Origin: Ligustrum vulgare | Taxonomy: Eukaryota; Streptophyta; Magnoliopsida; Lamiales; Oleaceae | Length of the DNA stretch: 64,000 bases | Reading direction: 5' to 3' | NCBI GenBank assembly: GCA_963555705.1 | Contig: OY743188.1 | Coordinates: forward strand, 29,471,383-29,535,382 | Shown: positions 1 through 13,112 of the stretch, piece after piece | How the letters are laid out: every line of letters begins with the position of its first letter | Numbering within the stretch: the first letter of the stretch is position 1 | Position numbers and translations under genes: made by a program | Notes under the pieces: generated by a model | Told to the model about the DNA's origin: nothing | Database searches by the model: none | Seen by the model: the letters and a program-made list of their open reading frames with translations, nothing else

Positions 1-912
1 GGGGACTAAGTTGACCGAGATTAAAAGTTGGAGGACCTCAATTGCAAATTTTTGGAGGATGAAGCTGTAAAACCACACCCAGCTGAACCACACGAACGAG
101 TGGCTCGAACTAGGTGGCGCTTGCGACTCAAGCCAAAAATCTAACCCGACAGTTTTCAGGGTGGCCATGCGATCACGAGGCATTCAGGCGCGCGATCGCG
201 CGGTCAAATTTTTGAAAAAATATTTGGGCCAAACCGGTGCGACCCGATTCAGCCCAAACGCTGTCAAACGCAGATCTACGCGATTTTTGGGTATTTTTTG
301 AAGGTTTAAGCTAGGGTTTGAGCACTTCTCTTGCCTCTTTTTCAATTCCTACCAATTTTTTCTCCAATTTTCTTACTTCCCTCTTGTAAAATTTAATATT
401 TTGGTGATGAGTGTTGATTGAAGGAAGAAATACCTACAACATTGTGGAAGAACATTGATGTTTTGAAGCTACAATCATTGTTGAAGGGAAGTTTATATTG
501 TAAATCTTCATATTTATTCATATATTTTAATCCATTGTTGACATGATGTATTTAATTCTTGAATTTTATTGTTATTTCACTATGGGATAAATTATTTTGT
601 ATTGGAAAGATTGAGGAAACTTGACCTAGCTTAGTTGAAATTTATGCTTGCATTGAGAATTTGAGCTATTTATTATCTTGTACATTTATTGTTGTATTTA
701 TTGTCTTGCATTTATTGTGCCCAAGTTTATGCTTGAATTTTATGGGATGTGCAATTATTGAGAAACTGTTGTGTATTCTAGATTAATACAATATTTGCTC
801 TAGGATCTTGTTAAGGATAGAGATATACCTTAAACCTTAGATGATCCATTGAGTTATTTTCACAAAGGTTTAATGCAATTGATGTGTTTTTAATCGACGT
901 AGAGATATAGTA
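1..912. other. LTR-like remnant, no gene
   Basis: No coding frame is recognisable. The stretch holds a GC-rich patch around 150-290 with GCGATCGCGC-type palindromes, followed by pyrimidine-rich and AT-rich DNA. After removing the solo LTR at 913-3222 it continues into 3228-3640, where text of the type found near the ends of plant Tat/Athila-like LTRs appears (a GATCGATAAATCGGACTC segment near 3539). I read it as a truncated LTR, but no terminal boundary is visible. Confidence 0.35.
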
Positions 913-1981
913 TGTGACGCCCCGGGTTCTAATCACCCGACTCGTCACGTCATCGTCTCATCAAAATTTTGAAATAATATTAAGCGGAAGAAAATAAAAA
1001 TTTTCAATTGGCAAGATTTATTTAAATAAATTCAAAAATTGACAAACTTTAAATATTCACCAATTTACGGAAATAATATTTGCTAAAACATTTCCAAATA
1101 AAGCAACTGTTCAAAATCTCAACTGAAATTATAATGAAATCTAATTATTCAAATATTAATGCCACAGCCTGCCCATCATTCGTCTCCATCTCCGACATCT
1201 GCAATTGTTGTTAAAAAGGGGTGAGCATTTCATTGAAATACTCAGTAGACTCATCGCCGATTAATAAATTTACATAAAAATTGAACACATAAACATACAA
1301 TCATATAGTGACAACTTCATCATAATAATAGGCTTTTGTAACATAGGGTGTAGGTAGTCTCGTCTCATATAATAAATGCACATAAGTTATGTCAAAGCAT
1401 AACAAAATCATAATCTCGTCTCGTCTCATGCATTTAAAAATGCATATAATTTATGGCATGCTCATAACATCAAATATTTCATAAGAAATATAAATTCTCT
1501 TCTCCTCTTATGCAAATAATGCACATAAGTCACATGAAACATATAACGTGCAATTAAAATGTAAACAAATTAATGGGGGCGAGTCTACCTCAATTCTCTA
1601 CGAGTGTGGTTGAGCGGGAAAATATATTTCAGTTCTCTAGATCTCTGTACGTCTCGTCTAGCCAAAATAAAATAAATTTAAATTAGTTTGTAGAAATTCA
1701 AAGTTTGAAATAAAATTAAAATTTTGACTTAAAATGAATGATTTTAAAATCTGGGGATTAAAATAGAGTTTTTTTAAAATTAAACGACTCATTAAAACGC
1801 TGCTTAAAATAATCAGGGACTGGAATAAAGATTTTGGAACTTAAGGCTGAACTCTAAACACTTAAATCATTTTGAGGGATTGAAACAATTAAAACGAAGA
1901 ATCTGGGGACTAAAGAGCAAAATTTGAAAACTAGGTTATATAATATATATATACATACACTCCTTTCTCTCTCTATGTTAC

Positions 1982-2038
<57 letters not shown>

Positions 2039-3222
2039 GGAGAGTGAGGGGAGGGCGGACGCCCTCCTCTCTGATCAATCGCCGGCTGCAATGCCGGCGA
2101 TAATACCGCCGGCGCAGAGCTGTGGCAGTGGGGAACCTGGGTGAGCCATCAAAGTGGAGTTTTGGGCTGATTTTTGGGTGCGAAACCGAGGGAGACCGAG
2201 GCGATTCTCGAGGGTTCTCCGGAGAAAAATTTATGATTGAGGTATGTAATAGGCTTCTGGGATTTGTGGGTTTATATGTTTGGCTTTTTATTTGAGTTTT
2301 GAGGAATTTTGGGAGGTGGACTGTGGTGTGCGGTCGAGGTGTTGTCTCGATGAGGGTGGCTCACAGTGGTGATAATGGTTTCACCGGTGTTGGTTGATGG
2401 CGATGATTATGGTTCATCGGTGAGTATAGTGGGCATGGTCGAGCATTGGCGATTGAGGTGTTGAATTCTGTTGATCGAGTTCTGTGGTTTGCAAATTGGT
2501 AGGGTGCGTCGAGGGTGGATCGTGGTTGGGTAAAGTGAGTTTGCAGTGAATTCACAGTGATGCAATGGGTGCGATTCGATGGTTTGGGTTGTAGTTTGGC
2601 CGGTTTTGTGGTTTCGTGGTGGTAGTGCCGCAGGCTGAGTGTTGCGGCTCGTTAGCGTTTGGCGGCGGTGGTGGTTGCAGGCAGTGTTGTTCATGGATGT
2701 TGATCACGGTGGTGATAATGAAGAAACAGAAATTATCAATGAAGATACCTGAACTCAGGGGTGGTGACGTGAAGAATTTTGATCTCAGAATGGGGATTAA
2801 AATAGTTGGGCAGATAATCTTTAGTTTGGATTTCAAATTGTGACTGCAGATAGATTCTCGTAATAGAATTGGTTGTTTGCAAGTTGGATAGGATGGTGAT
2901 CATGATTTGTAGAGATAAGTAATGAGTTTAAAATTTGAAGTGTAATCAGAATGATGGACTCAAATTTGAAATAAGGTTATCTGGAGATTTTATTTGAATA
3001 AATAAATAAATAAAAAATGAAATTTGGATTTTAAAAATAGATTTTGAATTTATTAGACGTAAAAACAAGTTTGGACTGAAATTTATTATTCTCGGCTCAA
3101 AATTATATTACTTGGCTGAACGATGTACGTGAGCTTTAAATAACGGGTAAAATTATAGCGACATGATTTTTAGCAAATAAATATTTATTTATTATAAATT
3201 CAGAAATTTCTCGGTCCCTACA
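913..3222 (-). mobile_element. Solo LTR with perfect TSD TAGTA
   Basis: The segment begins TGTGACGCCCCGGG and ends CGGTCCCTACA. It is flanked by identical 5-bp repeats TAGTA at 908-912 and 3223-3227, so it is a complete solo LTR of 2310 bp. On the minus strand it starts TGTAGGGACCGAGAAATTTC and ends GGGGCGTCACA, which resembles the ends of the chromovirus-like LTRs at 14200 and 20764. It has no adjacent primer-binding site or internal region. It contains a GA microsatellite. Confidence 0.88.
1985..2037. repeat. (AG)n microsatellite
   Basis: About 26 uninterrupted AG dinucleotides inside the solo LTR. The Leu/Ser-repeat frame over it is only a translation of the repeat. Confidence 0.97.
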
Positions 3223-4795
3223 TAGTAGGTTAACTCCACTAATTAGGGTTGGTTTCACTCGAGAGAGGTAATTGAATAAACTTGAAAAATCGGATCTAAC
3301 TTGTTTAGTAAATCACATTTCAAATTGTATGTTGAGAATTCAATTAGGTGATGGTCAAGTGGAATCAAGAATTCTAACACTCCTTTATCATCAAGTTATC
3401 ACCATTTTCTACTTATTTAGTTACCATTGTGATTTTAATTTAAGTACTAGACCATTTCCAAAACCAAACTTTATTGTGTGTGTTTATTGTTGAAATTGAT
3501 TAAATTGTAGTGTAATTGAAATAGACAATCCTTATGGGATCGATAAATCGGACTCATTTAGTCCACTATTACTTGTATGCGATATGTTCACTTGTGGTGT
3601 GTTTATAGCGAACACGTATGTCGCTGCTACAGCGACGATGGGTGCCGCTACATATCGCAATGATTCCTGTTTGTCACTGCAGGTGTAACAGTGCGCTGCT
3701 CAAGCCATGGCAGCGCACTTCCAGGCCATGGCGGTCGCCACCACGGCTGTGGTGCCACCTACTTTGTTCCATCCATTTTTTTTGACCAAATAACTAATTT
3801 TTCTTTCAAAATCAAATTTAGAAAAGAAAAGTTAATTTTCTCAAAAGCTAGAAACAAGTAAAATGATTTCAATTATATTGAATTCACCAAATAATTAAAC
3901 AAATTCTAACAAGTAATAAGGTAGGACCTGATACAACTATAAGGTTTCGGGTCATACATGCACAATGAAAATTAAACAGATTTGAAACCATAGTCTGGAT
4001 CAACCTTACACTTAGATATAATTTGTGATTCGAATTGTACCTTTGATGAAATTTTTCGATCTGAAATCTGGCGTAGTATGTAGAAATCTTGTCCAGCCTC
4101 TAACAGTAATCCATACTGCAAGCTAGGATCTGGAAGAGGTTGTGCTAGTAACCAAAAAGACAAATCAAAGCCCTAGTTGTCTTGTGACTTATCCAGTACT
4201 TATATGTTTATGCTAAATCTAATTAGGGTAGAGATAATGGACTTGGACCAACCCAAGTCCGGCCCAACTAATTGGGCTTGGACACTATTCCAACAATACC
4301 AATGTGATGCTTTAATCCAACCTGCAATTCAAACAAATCAAAGAGTTAGATTGAATTAAAGCAAAGAAATAAAAAATCAATAGTAAAGAAAAAAACTAGA
4401 ATCTTGACTTTCTCCTTTTATTTTGGCTCAGATAAATCGATCCACGACCAAGAGGTGCATCACCACTTCTTGGAGATTTGTACAACCATGAAGGCTGTAC
4501 TAAGTAATCACCAATCAAAGGGATGAATAAAAGGACTCAAGAGATCTACCATGAAGAATGGTAGTGCACTTCGCGAAGAAGAAGCAAGAACGGAAGATTA
4601 ATATTTCTAGTGTAAATGTGTTCACGAAGAAGACCCACTAAGAAGACCAAAAAAGTTTGTGTCTTTTTCTCTCTCACTCATGCAGAGAACTTTTTTGAAC
4701 CAAAGGGACTCTTCTTCTTTTATCATAAAGAAGAAAGAAGTAGTCAGAATCTATCCACAAAAGGAGGCTAGGGACGTGTAGTGTGGTTGGAGACT
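3223..4795. other. Intergenic or decayed LTR DNA, no gene
   Basis: It starts with the TSD of the solo LTR. A GC-richer patch near 3605-3760 carries imperfect CAGCG and GCCATGG repeats. 4170-4790 looks like decayed retroelement leader DNA. I find no homologous protein frame. Confidence 0.4.
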
Positions 4796-4798
4796 AAG

Positions 4799-5195
4799 CG
4801 TCTGTTTGGAGCTCATTAAATTTCTCATTATAATGAGATATATCTCATTTTGGTACAGTTTGTAAATAATAAAATAATCTGAAACATTACTATTCTTGTT
4901 CAAAAAAATTATTGTCTATAGATTGGCAGAAGCTGTTGAATTTTGGTATTCCATTTCTACCCTCGAAGCCTGCAAACGTGTGTATCCACTAGGAACATTG
5001 CAAGGTCAAGATGGTCTTTATCCGTTATAACTCTATTTTTAATGTCATTTGAATCAGTATGCGTCACATATATCTGTCACCATCAGTCAGCATCCTCACA
5101 GCAGTCGGTCCCAAACTTTGAACACTTTTCAAGAAAAAATGCAATGAATCTCATTAAAACGAAAAACAAATAGGTTGAGTTCCAAACAAATAGGT
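4799..5195. mobile_element. Candidate MITE (hAT-like)
   Basis: The left end TCTGTTTGGAGCTCATT and the right end TTGAGTTCCAAACAAAT are near-perfect inverted repeats about 390 bp apart, around AT-rich non-coding DNA. I could not fix a clean TSD, so the family assignment is tentative. Confidence 0.4.
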
Positions 5196-5394
5196 ACAAA
5201 AGAAAAATATCACAATACAGTTGTTATTTTATCCCTTTTTTCAACATTATCTTAATCTGCAAGGTAGGTATTGAGCATCAATCCCTATTGGGTTGACTTC
5301 CTCAAAATAAACGACCAGATTCGACTACAAGCAATCATGGTATGGATTTAGTTAGGGAAAAACACATAACTAAGGTTTCTAAAGTACACATTTT

Positions 5395-6120
5395 TAAAAT
5401 TAAGAAACTTACGGTTTTATTTCAAAAATTAGGTCATAATTAATTATATATTTTATTGTTTATGGTCACAAGTCATAATTTTTTAGGTCACAGCTTATTA
5501 TGGTGACAAGTCACAATTTTTTAAGTCACAAGTCACAAATCAGGTCATAAGTTTATGGTCATAGTCACAATTTATTTCTTGGTCACAAATTTCGAATTTC
5601 GTAGGTTAAGATTTTTTTAATCGCAAATCTCGAGTCAATTGGTCACAACTTAACAAATTATGAGTCACAATATTTTTATTGGTCACAAATAAAAAATTTC
5701 ATTGATCGTAATTTTTTCTCGGATACAAATCACAAATTTATAATCACAGTCACAAATTTTCTAGGTCACAACTTATTTCTTGATCACAAATCTCGAAAAT
5801 TTTGCAAGTCACAATTTTTTCTCAATCTCAAATCTCGAATTAATTAGTCATGACATAACTAATTAAGAGTCACAATTTTTTATTGGTCAAAAATCATAAA
5901 TTTCATAGGTCACAATTTTTTCTCGAACACAAATCACAAATTTTTTAAGTCAATTTTAAGAAATAATAAAAAAAAATTCGGTCACAAATTACAAATTTTA
6001 TATGTCACAATCTATTTCTTGGTCACGAACTACAAATTTTACAAGTCACAAAATATGATCACAATAATTAATTGGTTACAACTTACTTTTAGGTCATAAT
6101 ATTCAATTATAAGTCACAAA
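5395..6120. repeat. Degenerate GGTCACAA-type repeat block
   Basis: About 720 bp in which GGTCACAA, AAGTCACAA and CACAAATTTT motifs recur every 15-40 bp with changing phase, interspersed with ATTTTT tracts. It looks like a decayed short tandem repeat. No open frame crosses it. Confidence 0.8.
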
Positions 6121-6880
6121 TTATTCTTTATCACCACCCCAACCCCAACCCCCGCTCCCACAACCCCCAGTGCCGGTGCCTACTCCTCCACCATACCACC
6201 ACAATCTTCACTTGTACTACAACCACTGTCATTCACCACCACCACCACCAACTCTAATACTGCCTACTCACAACCACTGTCTACACCTCATACCCAACCA
6301 TACCACTACAAACATCACTGCACAACCATCACCTCCAAAATTTTTAGGTCATATACTATTTACCAGTCAAAAATTACGTATTATTGGTCAACATCACCAC
6401 GACAGACTGCCAACATCGCCACCACAGACCGCCACCGACCACCGCCACCGCCACCGCCGACAACCATAATCACCACAACCAAACCTAACCTCACTACCAA
6501 CTACATCCACCATTTCCACCACCACTCCCACCACCACAACCACCATCCCAAACACATGAACCACCCTACACTACTCCCACTCCTCCAGCCACCACCACCA
6601 CCACCACCACCTGGCACTACCACAACCACAACCGCATCTAATCCATAATCACCTCACCACTACAGCTACCCACCACCGTCATCTTCAATCACCTCCACCA
6701 CCACTACAGCCACCATACACCTCTAAATCGCCCACCACCCTCACTAAAACTGGTACTACCATTACGAGAATCACCACCTCACCGCCATAGTCACACCTCA
6801 CCAGTAGCACCGCAACTGCCACATCTCACCATCACTGGCACCACTGCCAAAACAAACCACCAACCCATCGTACCACCACC
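6121..6880. repeat. CCA/ACC-rich low-complexity block
   Basis: A strongly strand-asymmetric block made of CCA, CAC and ACC triplets, almost free of G on the plus strand over long runs. The His/Pro-rich open frame at 6170-6469 is produced by this composition and is not a gene. A (CCA)n core lies near 6588-6612. Confidence 0.85.
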
Positions 6881-7951
6881 ACCACTCAACAAAAGCAAAA
6901 TAAAAGAGAAGGAAGTAGCACCGCTGCTGCTTGGATATAGTAGCTTCGTCGTTGCTTCGCGGTATGCAGCGGTGAAGGCGCTGCTTCGTATATTTCTAGT
7001 TTGAGGGTGGGATATCATTCATTTTTTTGCTTTCATTCAATTCTTTGGGATACAAAAAAATATAAAAACATTGAAAATCGAAAAAAATAAATTTGAAAAT
7101 ATTAAAAATTTTGTTGATTTGTTTATTGCTTAGGAAATAATTTGGATCAACCTTGTGCTTTTGCTTGAATAATGGACAACATAGAACTTGTATTTTCTTT
7201 ACTAGTTATTCATGTTTGACTTCATATTCTCGACCAGATAGCCATTGTTGAATTATTACTTGTGTAGGAGTTTGTTTGATATTTGTGGGAGCATATGCAA
7301 CTTGAACTTAGGAATGACTTGTTAATCCCAAAACTTAGATTTTAGACATCCCAACCCAAAAATAGAACCAAACCGCTTGAGAAGCAGCTTGGGGGTGGAA
7401 ATGTTAGAATGTGCATGTATTGATGGGTTAGAATTTGTGGTTCTTGGTTTTGAACTATAGTTAAAATAGTTAAGTCAACAGGTATAAACCATAACCAGTA
7501 TAAAAACAGAAAAATGCTGAAGGTCTTATTCTACTCTTCAAATGCTTTTTGACTTGAACAAGTAAGCTTGTAAGGGTGTTGAAACTTGGTACCCTAAACT
7601 CAACTGAGTTGGGAGCTATCAACTTAACGATCGTTACATGGGTCAATTAGAAAATAAGTAAGAAGAGTGGACTTACACAAGACAATAAAGTATCTTTAAC
7701 TTTTCTTTGCCGCCTTTGTGACTTGGGTAATTAAGTCTGAGGGTTCTTTGAACCTGGTGCCCTAAAGCCGCTAGTTTGGGAGTCACCGACCTAAAACTCG
7801 CTACAGGGGTCACATAGAAAGCAAATGAGGAAAGTACTGCACAAAGACGGTAAAATACAGTGACAATAAAAAGAAAAAAGTTGTACACAAAAGAAATTTT
7901 TTTGCATGGTATAAACCTTGTTGACTGAAACTATAGAGATTGAGGGTGTAG
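6881..7951. other. Retroelement internal DNA with a degenerate duplication
   Basis: No gene. Two related segments begin near 7580 and 7745. Each has a CTTGGTNCCCTAAA-like start, then TTGGGAG, then an ACGGGTCA-like end, forming an imperfect direct repeat of about 165 bp. With 9833-10323 this is probably the 3' internal region of a Tat/Athila-like element, now split by the solo LTR at 7952. Confidence 0.4.
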
Positions 7952-9827
7952 TGTTGGTGTGAAATATCGCAAGTGTACGATATCGCTAATAAGTAGTAAA
8001 AGTGGACTTTTGAGTCCGAGTTGTCGATCCCACGAGGACTATTTAATTCGCTATAAATTTACTTCGAATATAGAATTCCTAGACGAAAACCAAAACTAAT
8101 TAAGAAAATAAATTACCAAACAATCCAAAAACGACAATAAAATTGAGAATAAATGAAATAAACAACGCAATTAAAATGAAAATAGAAAATTAAACTAAAA
8201 CTAGCTAACAAAACAATTAACGAAAGCAAGAAACAAACGTGGTGGATTTTAAACTATTGAATGAATATCGGGACTAACAATTTCGAAATAACGTTCTAGC
8301 TTAATTTGTCATCTCAAGTTGTTTTCTAATATTGTATTTGGTCGAATTCACGCATATATCTAATTTACCTCTCTCGAGTTCAAATTAGACCTATTTAACT
8401 AAGTCAACCATGTATCTCTACAGCGGGTCAGAGTTCTCCTTAGCTAAATGCATTAAATTTCTTAGGAATTCCTAAGTGACCACATGCAACCACAAATTCA
8501 TATCTCTATCTTTTTGTTGAAATTGCCGGATTTTATTACGTGATCTAATTGTTAACTCACCTCTCGGATTATGAAAACAACCATTAAATCATGAATTGGT
8601 GATCAAGCAACTCAAGCATTTAACTCAATAATAAAATCAATACATGAAAATAAAGTACCAACTTGAGACTTAAAATCAAACTAAAACATTAAATCTATAT
8701 CGCCAATCCCGATTAAAATTTAACTATTCATGTTTGTGAAATAAAAAGAGATAAATAATGAAAATAAAACTCGGAGTTTGAAATGTTGAAAAATTGGCAT
8801 CACCAATTAATTCTACCAAGTACTGCCTTTGTTGCTTCCTAGCCAACTCCACTCAAATTCCACCACAAAGTCAAACCAACCAATTAATTCTTCCAACACA
8901 AATTTGAACCAACAGCCGTGTATGTATGTATCTATATCTATATATATATATATATATCAAAGATCACTTCCCGTTTAGTTTCCAATCAGCCAAGAATAAT
9001 TCTCAATTACCACCATGTGTTCCCAATCTTTTATCTCCAATGTATCAGCCGTGTGTATCAATCTAAGTCAGCCCCTGTTTGTGTGTGTATCAATCTATAT
9101 CTCAGCCACACCTCTCCTTTAAACTCTCTCATGGCTCCTCCCCAATGTATATAAGTTAATTCTTCCACTTAGCCGTGTTCTTCTCCTATATGTATCACTA
9201 ATCTGCCTCCAAAAACTGCCCAGCCGGTTTCTTATTTAATAACAGCAGGCTGCCTTTATTCTTCAATTAATTCCAGCCGACTTCACCTCTGCAAACACCC
9301 AAAATTGTCTCCTCTTTGTCTATATATGTATCTTGGCTTTTTTCTTCCAATTAACCACACTCGGCTGTGTGTTCTTTTCCCAGAATTCCTCCCGGCTCGG
9401 CTGCTCTTTCTCAACCTCCCTCTTTTCTTTTTGTCTTTCACGGCTGCTTCCTCTCCCAGCTCTCTCTTTTTCTCCAGCAGCGTGCCTGCGGCCCTCCCAT
9501 TTTCTTCCTCCTGTTCCGCAATGTGTATGTATAAATTTATACACAATCCAACCTTAAAGCCCAAATAAAGTAAATTATCATTTAAGCCTCTCAATTCTTT
9601 TAAATAATATAAGTTGGTCCTTGAGTCTTGACTTTCTCCAATTTACTCCACTTTTGAGTTTTTCCATCCAATTTTTGTATAATTTCTTCAATTCCTCATT
9701 TTTCTTCATTTTGGGATAAAAACCTGAAATAATGTAAATAAATATAAACTAAATAGAATTTATTCAAGAAAAATAAAATAATATCCTAATTTCGATAGAT
9801 AAATAAGTGTATAAAATACACTTATCA
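7952..9827 (-). mobile_element. Solo LTR (Tat/Athila-like) with TSD TGTAG
   Basis: Begins TGTTGGTGTGAAATATCGC and ends ATACACTTATCA. It is flanked by identical TGTAG at 7947-7951 and 9828-9832. On the minus strand it starts TGATAAGTGTATTTTATAC, matching the start of the LTR at 10324 and of the solo LTR at 43733-45340 (minus strand). Length 1876 bp. Confidence 0.88.
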
Positions 9828-10323
9828 TGTAGAATTAAGGATTGTCTACTTTTGACTTGTTGTGCATGCATATTTTTTATTCCGACTATCTTCAGTGGAA
9901 AAATGCATTATATACATGATTAGATGCCACAATAGAGGGAACATGAGTTTTGAGAGAAAAACAATCAGTTGTGATCTTCCATGAGCGATGTAAGAAAAAT
10001 CATTAGGACTCATAAGATAACTTCATGGGATTTGGACTTGCTTTTGCATAATAAGCCACACAATGTTAAGTACATTTTTGCATAAGTATGCGTTTGACTT
10101 AGGCTATTCACACACACACACTTGAATGTCTAACATGTTATAACTAGAACTATTTTATTGTGTTGTTCAATGTTTTATGCTAAAAAGTGAAGTTGATCTG
10201 GGTTGTTGAGACACATGGTGAACAAATTTAAGAAACCAAAAACATTTGTTATTTGCATTCTTTCCTTTGTATTTTAGTTTTACATTGTTCGAGGATGAAC
10301 AATAATTTTGCTTTTGGGGTATT
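9828..10323 (+). other. 3' internal region and polypurine tract of a Tat/Athila-like element
   Basis: Non-coding. It ends in a TGCTTTTGGGGTATT tract immediately before the LTR at 10324, as expected for the plus-strand priming tract of this element group. A (CA)n run lies near 10109-10120. The rest of the element to the left is disrupted. Confidence 0.5.
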
Positions 10324-11748
10324 TGATAAGTATATTTTATACACTTATTTAATATGTCCAATTTAGGATAATATGTTGTCGTTTTAGAATAAAAGCTATT
10401 GATTTGTTTGTATTTGTTTACATTTCAAAAATAATCCCAAAATCACATGAATGAAGCAATGAATGGAAAAGATGAGCTTTTGAGTTAAATTGGACACATT
10501 GGAGAAGTGCATGGAGCCAATTGAGGAAAACAAGGAAGAAAAGAGAAGAAATCAGAAGTATATGGGCCAAAATATCACAATTGGAAGTTGGGGTACTTGG
10601 AAGCAAATAAAGAACGAGGACGAACTTAAACAATAATCGAAGTTGAAAATGCGCTGAACAAGTTTCTACTGCATGGCCATGAGACCTAAATCCATGTGGC
10701 CACGCGAAAATCTTGAAATTAATAGAACCTGATTAGGTTAATTGCACGGCCACTAGGATTTTTCCTGTGCGGCCGTGCCTCTCTTCGTCCCAGGCCCATG
10801 CACGGATTTTCTCATTATTTTTTCGAGGTTTCTTCTCCAATTATATATACAACCTAGGTGGCATGAATCTTGAACCTTTGCATAGCCTACCAACTACACA
10901 ATTCATTGTTATATCATTGAATGCTTGGAGGCAAAGATCAAGACAAAGGTGGGGGAATTGACGATTATCAACGGGGAGTGACTTCTTAGCGCAAGACTTC
11001 CTTTCTTTTGTTAATGTGATAAGCTCTATATGTGTAGTTTTTTATATTGCTACGTATTTACTTCTTTATTGATGAATTGTTAATTTCAAATTTGGGATAT
11101 TCGATTTAACTAGTTTTACACTTTTAATTCTATAAATCTAGTTTTGTGCTTTTGATTGCATGTGTTGATTTTATTTTGTATTTAATGCATGAGTTAACTC
11201 ATGACTAATTCATGATTTAATGGGTGTTTTCATAATCCTAAAGGTGAGCTAACGCTTAGATTTAAGAATGAAATTCGGTAATTGGACGAACGATAGAGAT
11301 AGACAATCGTTGTTATTGCGATCGCTGCATTAATTCTTATGTTCCATGCACTTAGTTATTACGACCTGCTGTTTGTTAACACGGTCGACTAACTAAGTAG
11401 AGTTGATTTAAACCCGAGAAGGGAATTTCATGTGCATAAGTGAATTCGATCAAGTACTATAACAGGAAGAAAACTAGACAATTGAAATTACGAGTATTGA
11501 CTATGTGAAATCGGATGTCCCAACACTTATAAATGTCAATTTAGAATATTGTTCAAATGTTTTTTTTCTTTTCTTTTGCTTTATAGTTAGTTCGATTCAA
11601 AAATCCCAAATTCTACAGTTCAAATAAGGCGAGAACTAACACAATTTCAGTACTTAATTACAATTTATGTAGGACGATAACTTGGACTCAAAAAGTACAC
11701 TTTATTACTTGGATGTGACATCTTAGACTTGCAATTTAGCACACATCA
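10324..11748 (+). mobile_element. 3' LTR of a truncated Tat/Athila-like element
   Basis: Starts TGATAAGTATATTTTATAC and ends GCACACATCA. It is the plus-orientation relative of the LTRs at 7952-9827 and 43733-45340. Copia LTR sequence resumes directly after it at 11749 (compare 31046 onwards), so this element inserted into that Copia LTR. No matching 5' LTR or left TSD is in the window. Confidence 0.7.
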
Positions 11749-12252
11749 GCATCTACAACAGATATATACTCAAATCCATTAATAATGCCCCAAGAGCAGA
11801 TGCTTAAGATTACAAATCAGAATGAATACACAAGTCCTCAGAAGCCCTGACCAACAATACATTTTCCAATGAAATCTAACACACAGATTTTGCTATTGAT
11901 TAGAAGTTCTCTTTACAAGATTTCACTCAAGAAATATACAAGTCTCTCTCTTAAAACTGACAGAACAAAATCAGACCAGAAAACATAGAAGAAGAAGAGA
12001 GCAGAGATATGGCTTAGAGAACACTCTCGAATAATCAGTCTCAAAAGATCAAAACTCAAGATAAGGCAGACCATAAGTCTATTGATCCAACGATCAAGAG
12101 ATAGCCACACGTCCAACATCCAAAAGTCTCCAATAAAGAATAGACCAAGGCTGTTTCCAAAACACGAATAAGTCATTACAGATTCTTCCAACGAGTAAGC
12201 CAATTATATGGGCTAGGTTCTGTCCAGTTAAATGTTGGGCATGCCAACTTTC

Positions 12253-13112
12253 TGATGCAAACCACGTAGCAATTGTAGCTACGTAACCCACAAAATATTG
12301 AAATCGACCCAAGAACGCCAAGAAATCACGATTTATGGATCCAATTAAAATTAATTGAACCAAGCAACCAATACAATTACTGGGATATATTGACCTCTTG
12401 ATCACAAGCAATAATAATTCTCACCGGGATTTAAACAAACAAGAATAACTCGCAAGTTCAGATTTTATTCAATGAAGAATAAGATTGTGAAAGCAAAATA
12501 GCCGCTCAATTATAATATCAAAGTTGTGTGTAAAATAATGAAAATTACATCCCTATAAATAGGGTCAAAACCTGACTAAAGAGTTTTAATTATATTAGGA
12601 AAGAAATACCTAAAAATAAGGAAATAATTAAAAATCCTAAAATTAAAGATATTGCCTTTTACGGCCGTGACTAACTCCCTTACGGCCTTAACCTTGTTAC
12701 TGATTCACACTTACGGCCGTAAGTCCAAAAACGTCCAAATTCCAGTTTTAAGCAGTGCCTTCATTACGGTCGTGATCCCCAGCTTTTACGACCGTAATCC
12801 CAATTCCTCGCAATATGAATTTCAGCAGTGAGCTTGTTACGGCCGTGAGGAAATATATGTTACGGCCGTAACATTGAAATTTCATTATTTTCTTCGACGC
12901 ATTGAATGAGGTTGATCCACTCGTCGTTTTGGCTTGGTCCCAACATGGAACTTGCTTCTTTTGATGACACGAACATTGTTTTGGCCATTGTTTCTTGTAC
13001 TAATTTGTCCATTGCTTCATTGGCCCTCTTTGTTTGCAATCGAGTCATCGGTCCCCCTTTGATCATCAACAGATCTTTGTGCGGGCTTGTATTCGTGGTC
13101 TGGATCACATCA
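12253..13112 (-). repeat. 3' LTR of the Gypsy element
   Basis: Starts TGATGCAAACC and ends GATCACATCA. It contains a cluster of imperfect TTACGGCCGTAA palindromes (12655-12870). The pol frame continues into it up to a stop at 12860. Confidence 0.92.

Noticed and set aside
1854..2078. 74-aa frame with Leu/Ser repeats
   Set aside because: Translation of the AG microsatellite in a solo LTR.
6170..6469. 99-aa His/Pro-rich protein
   Set aside because: Pure product of the CCA-rich composition; the reading frame has no other support.
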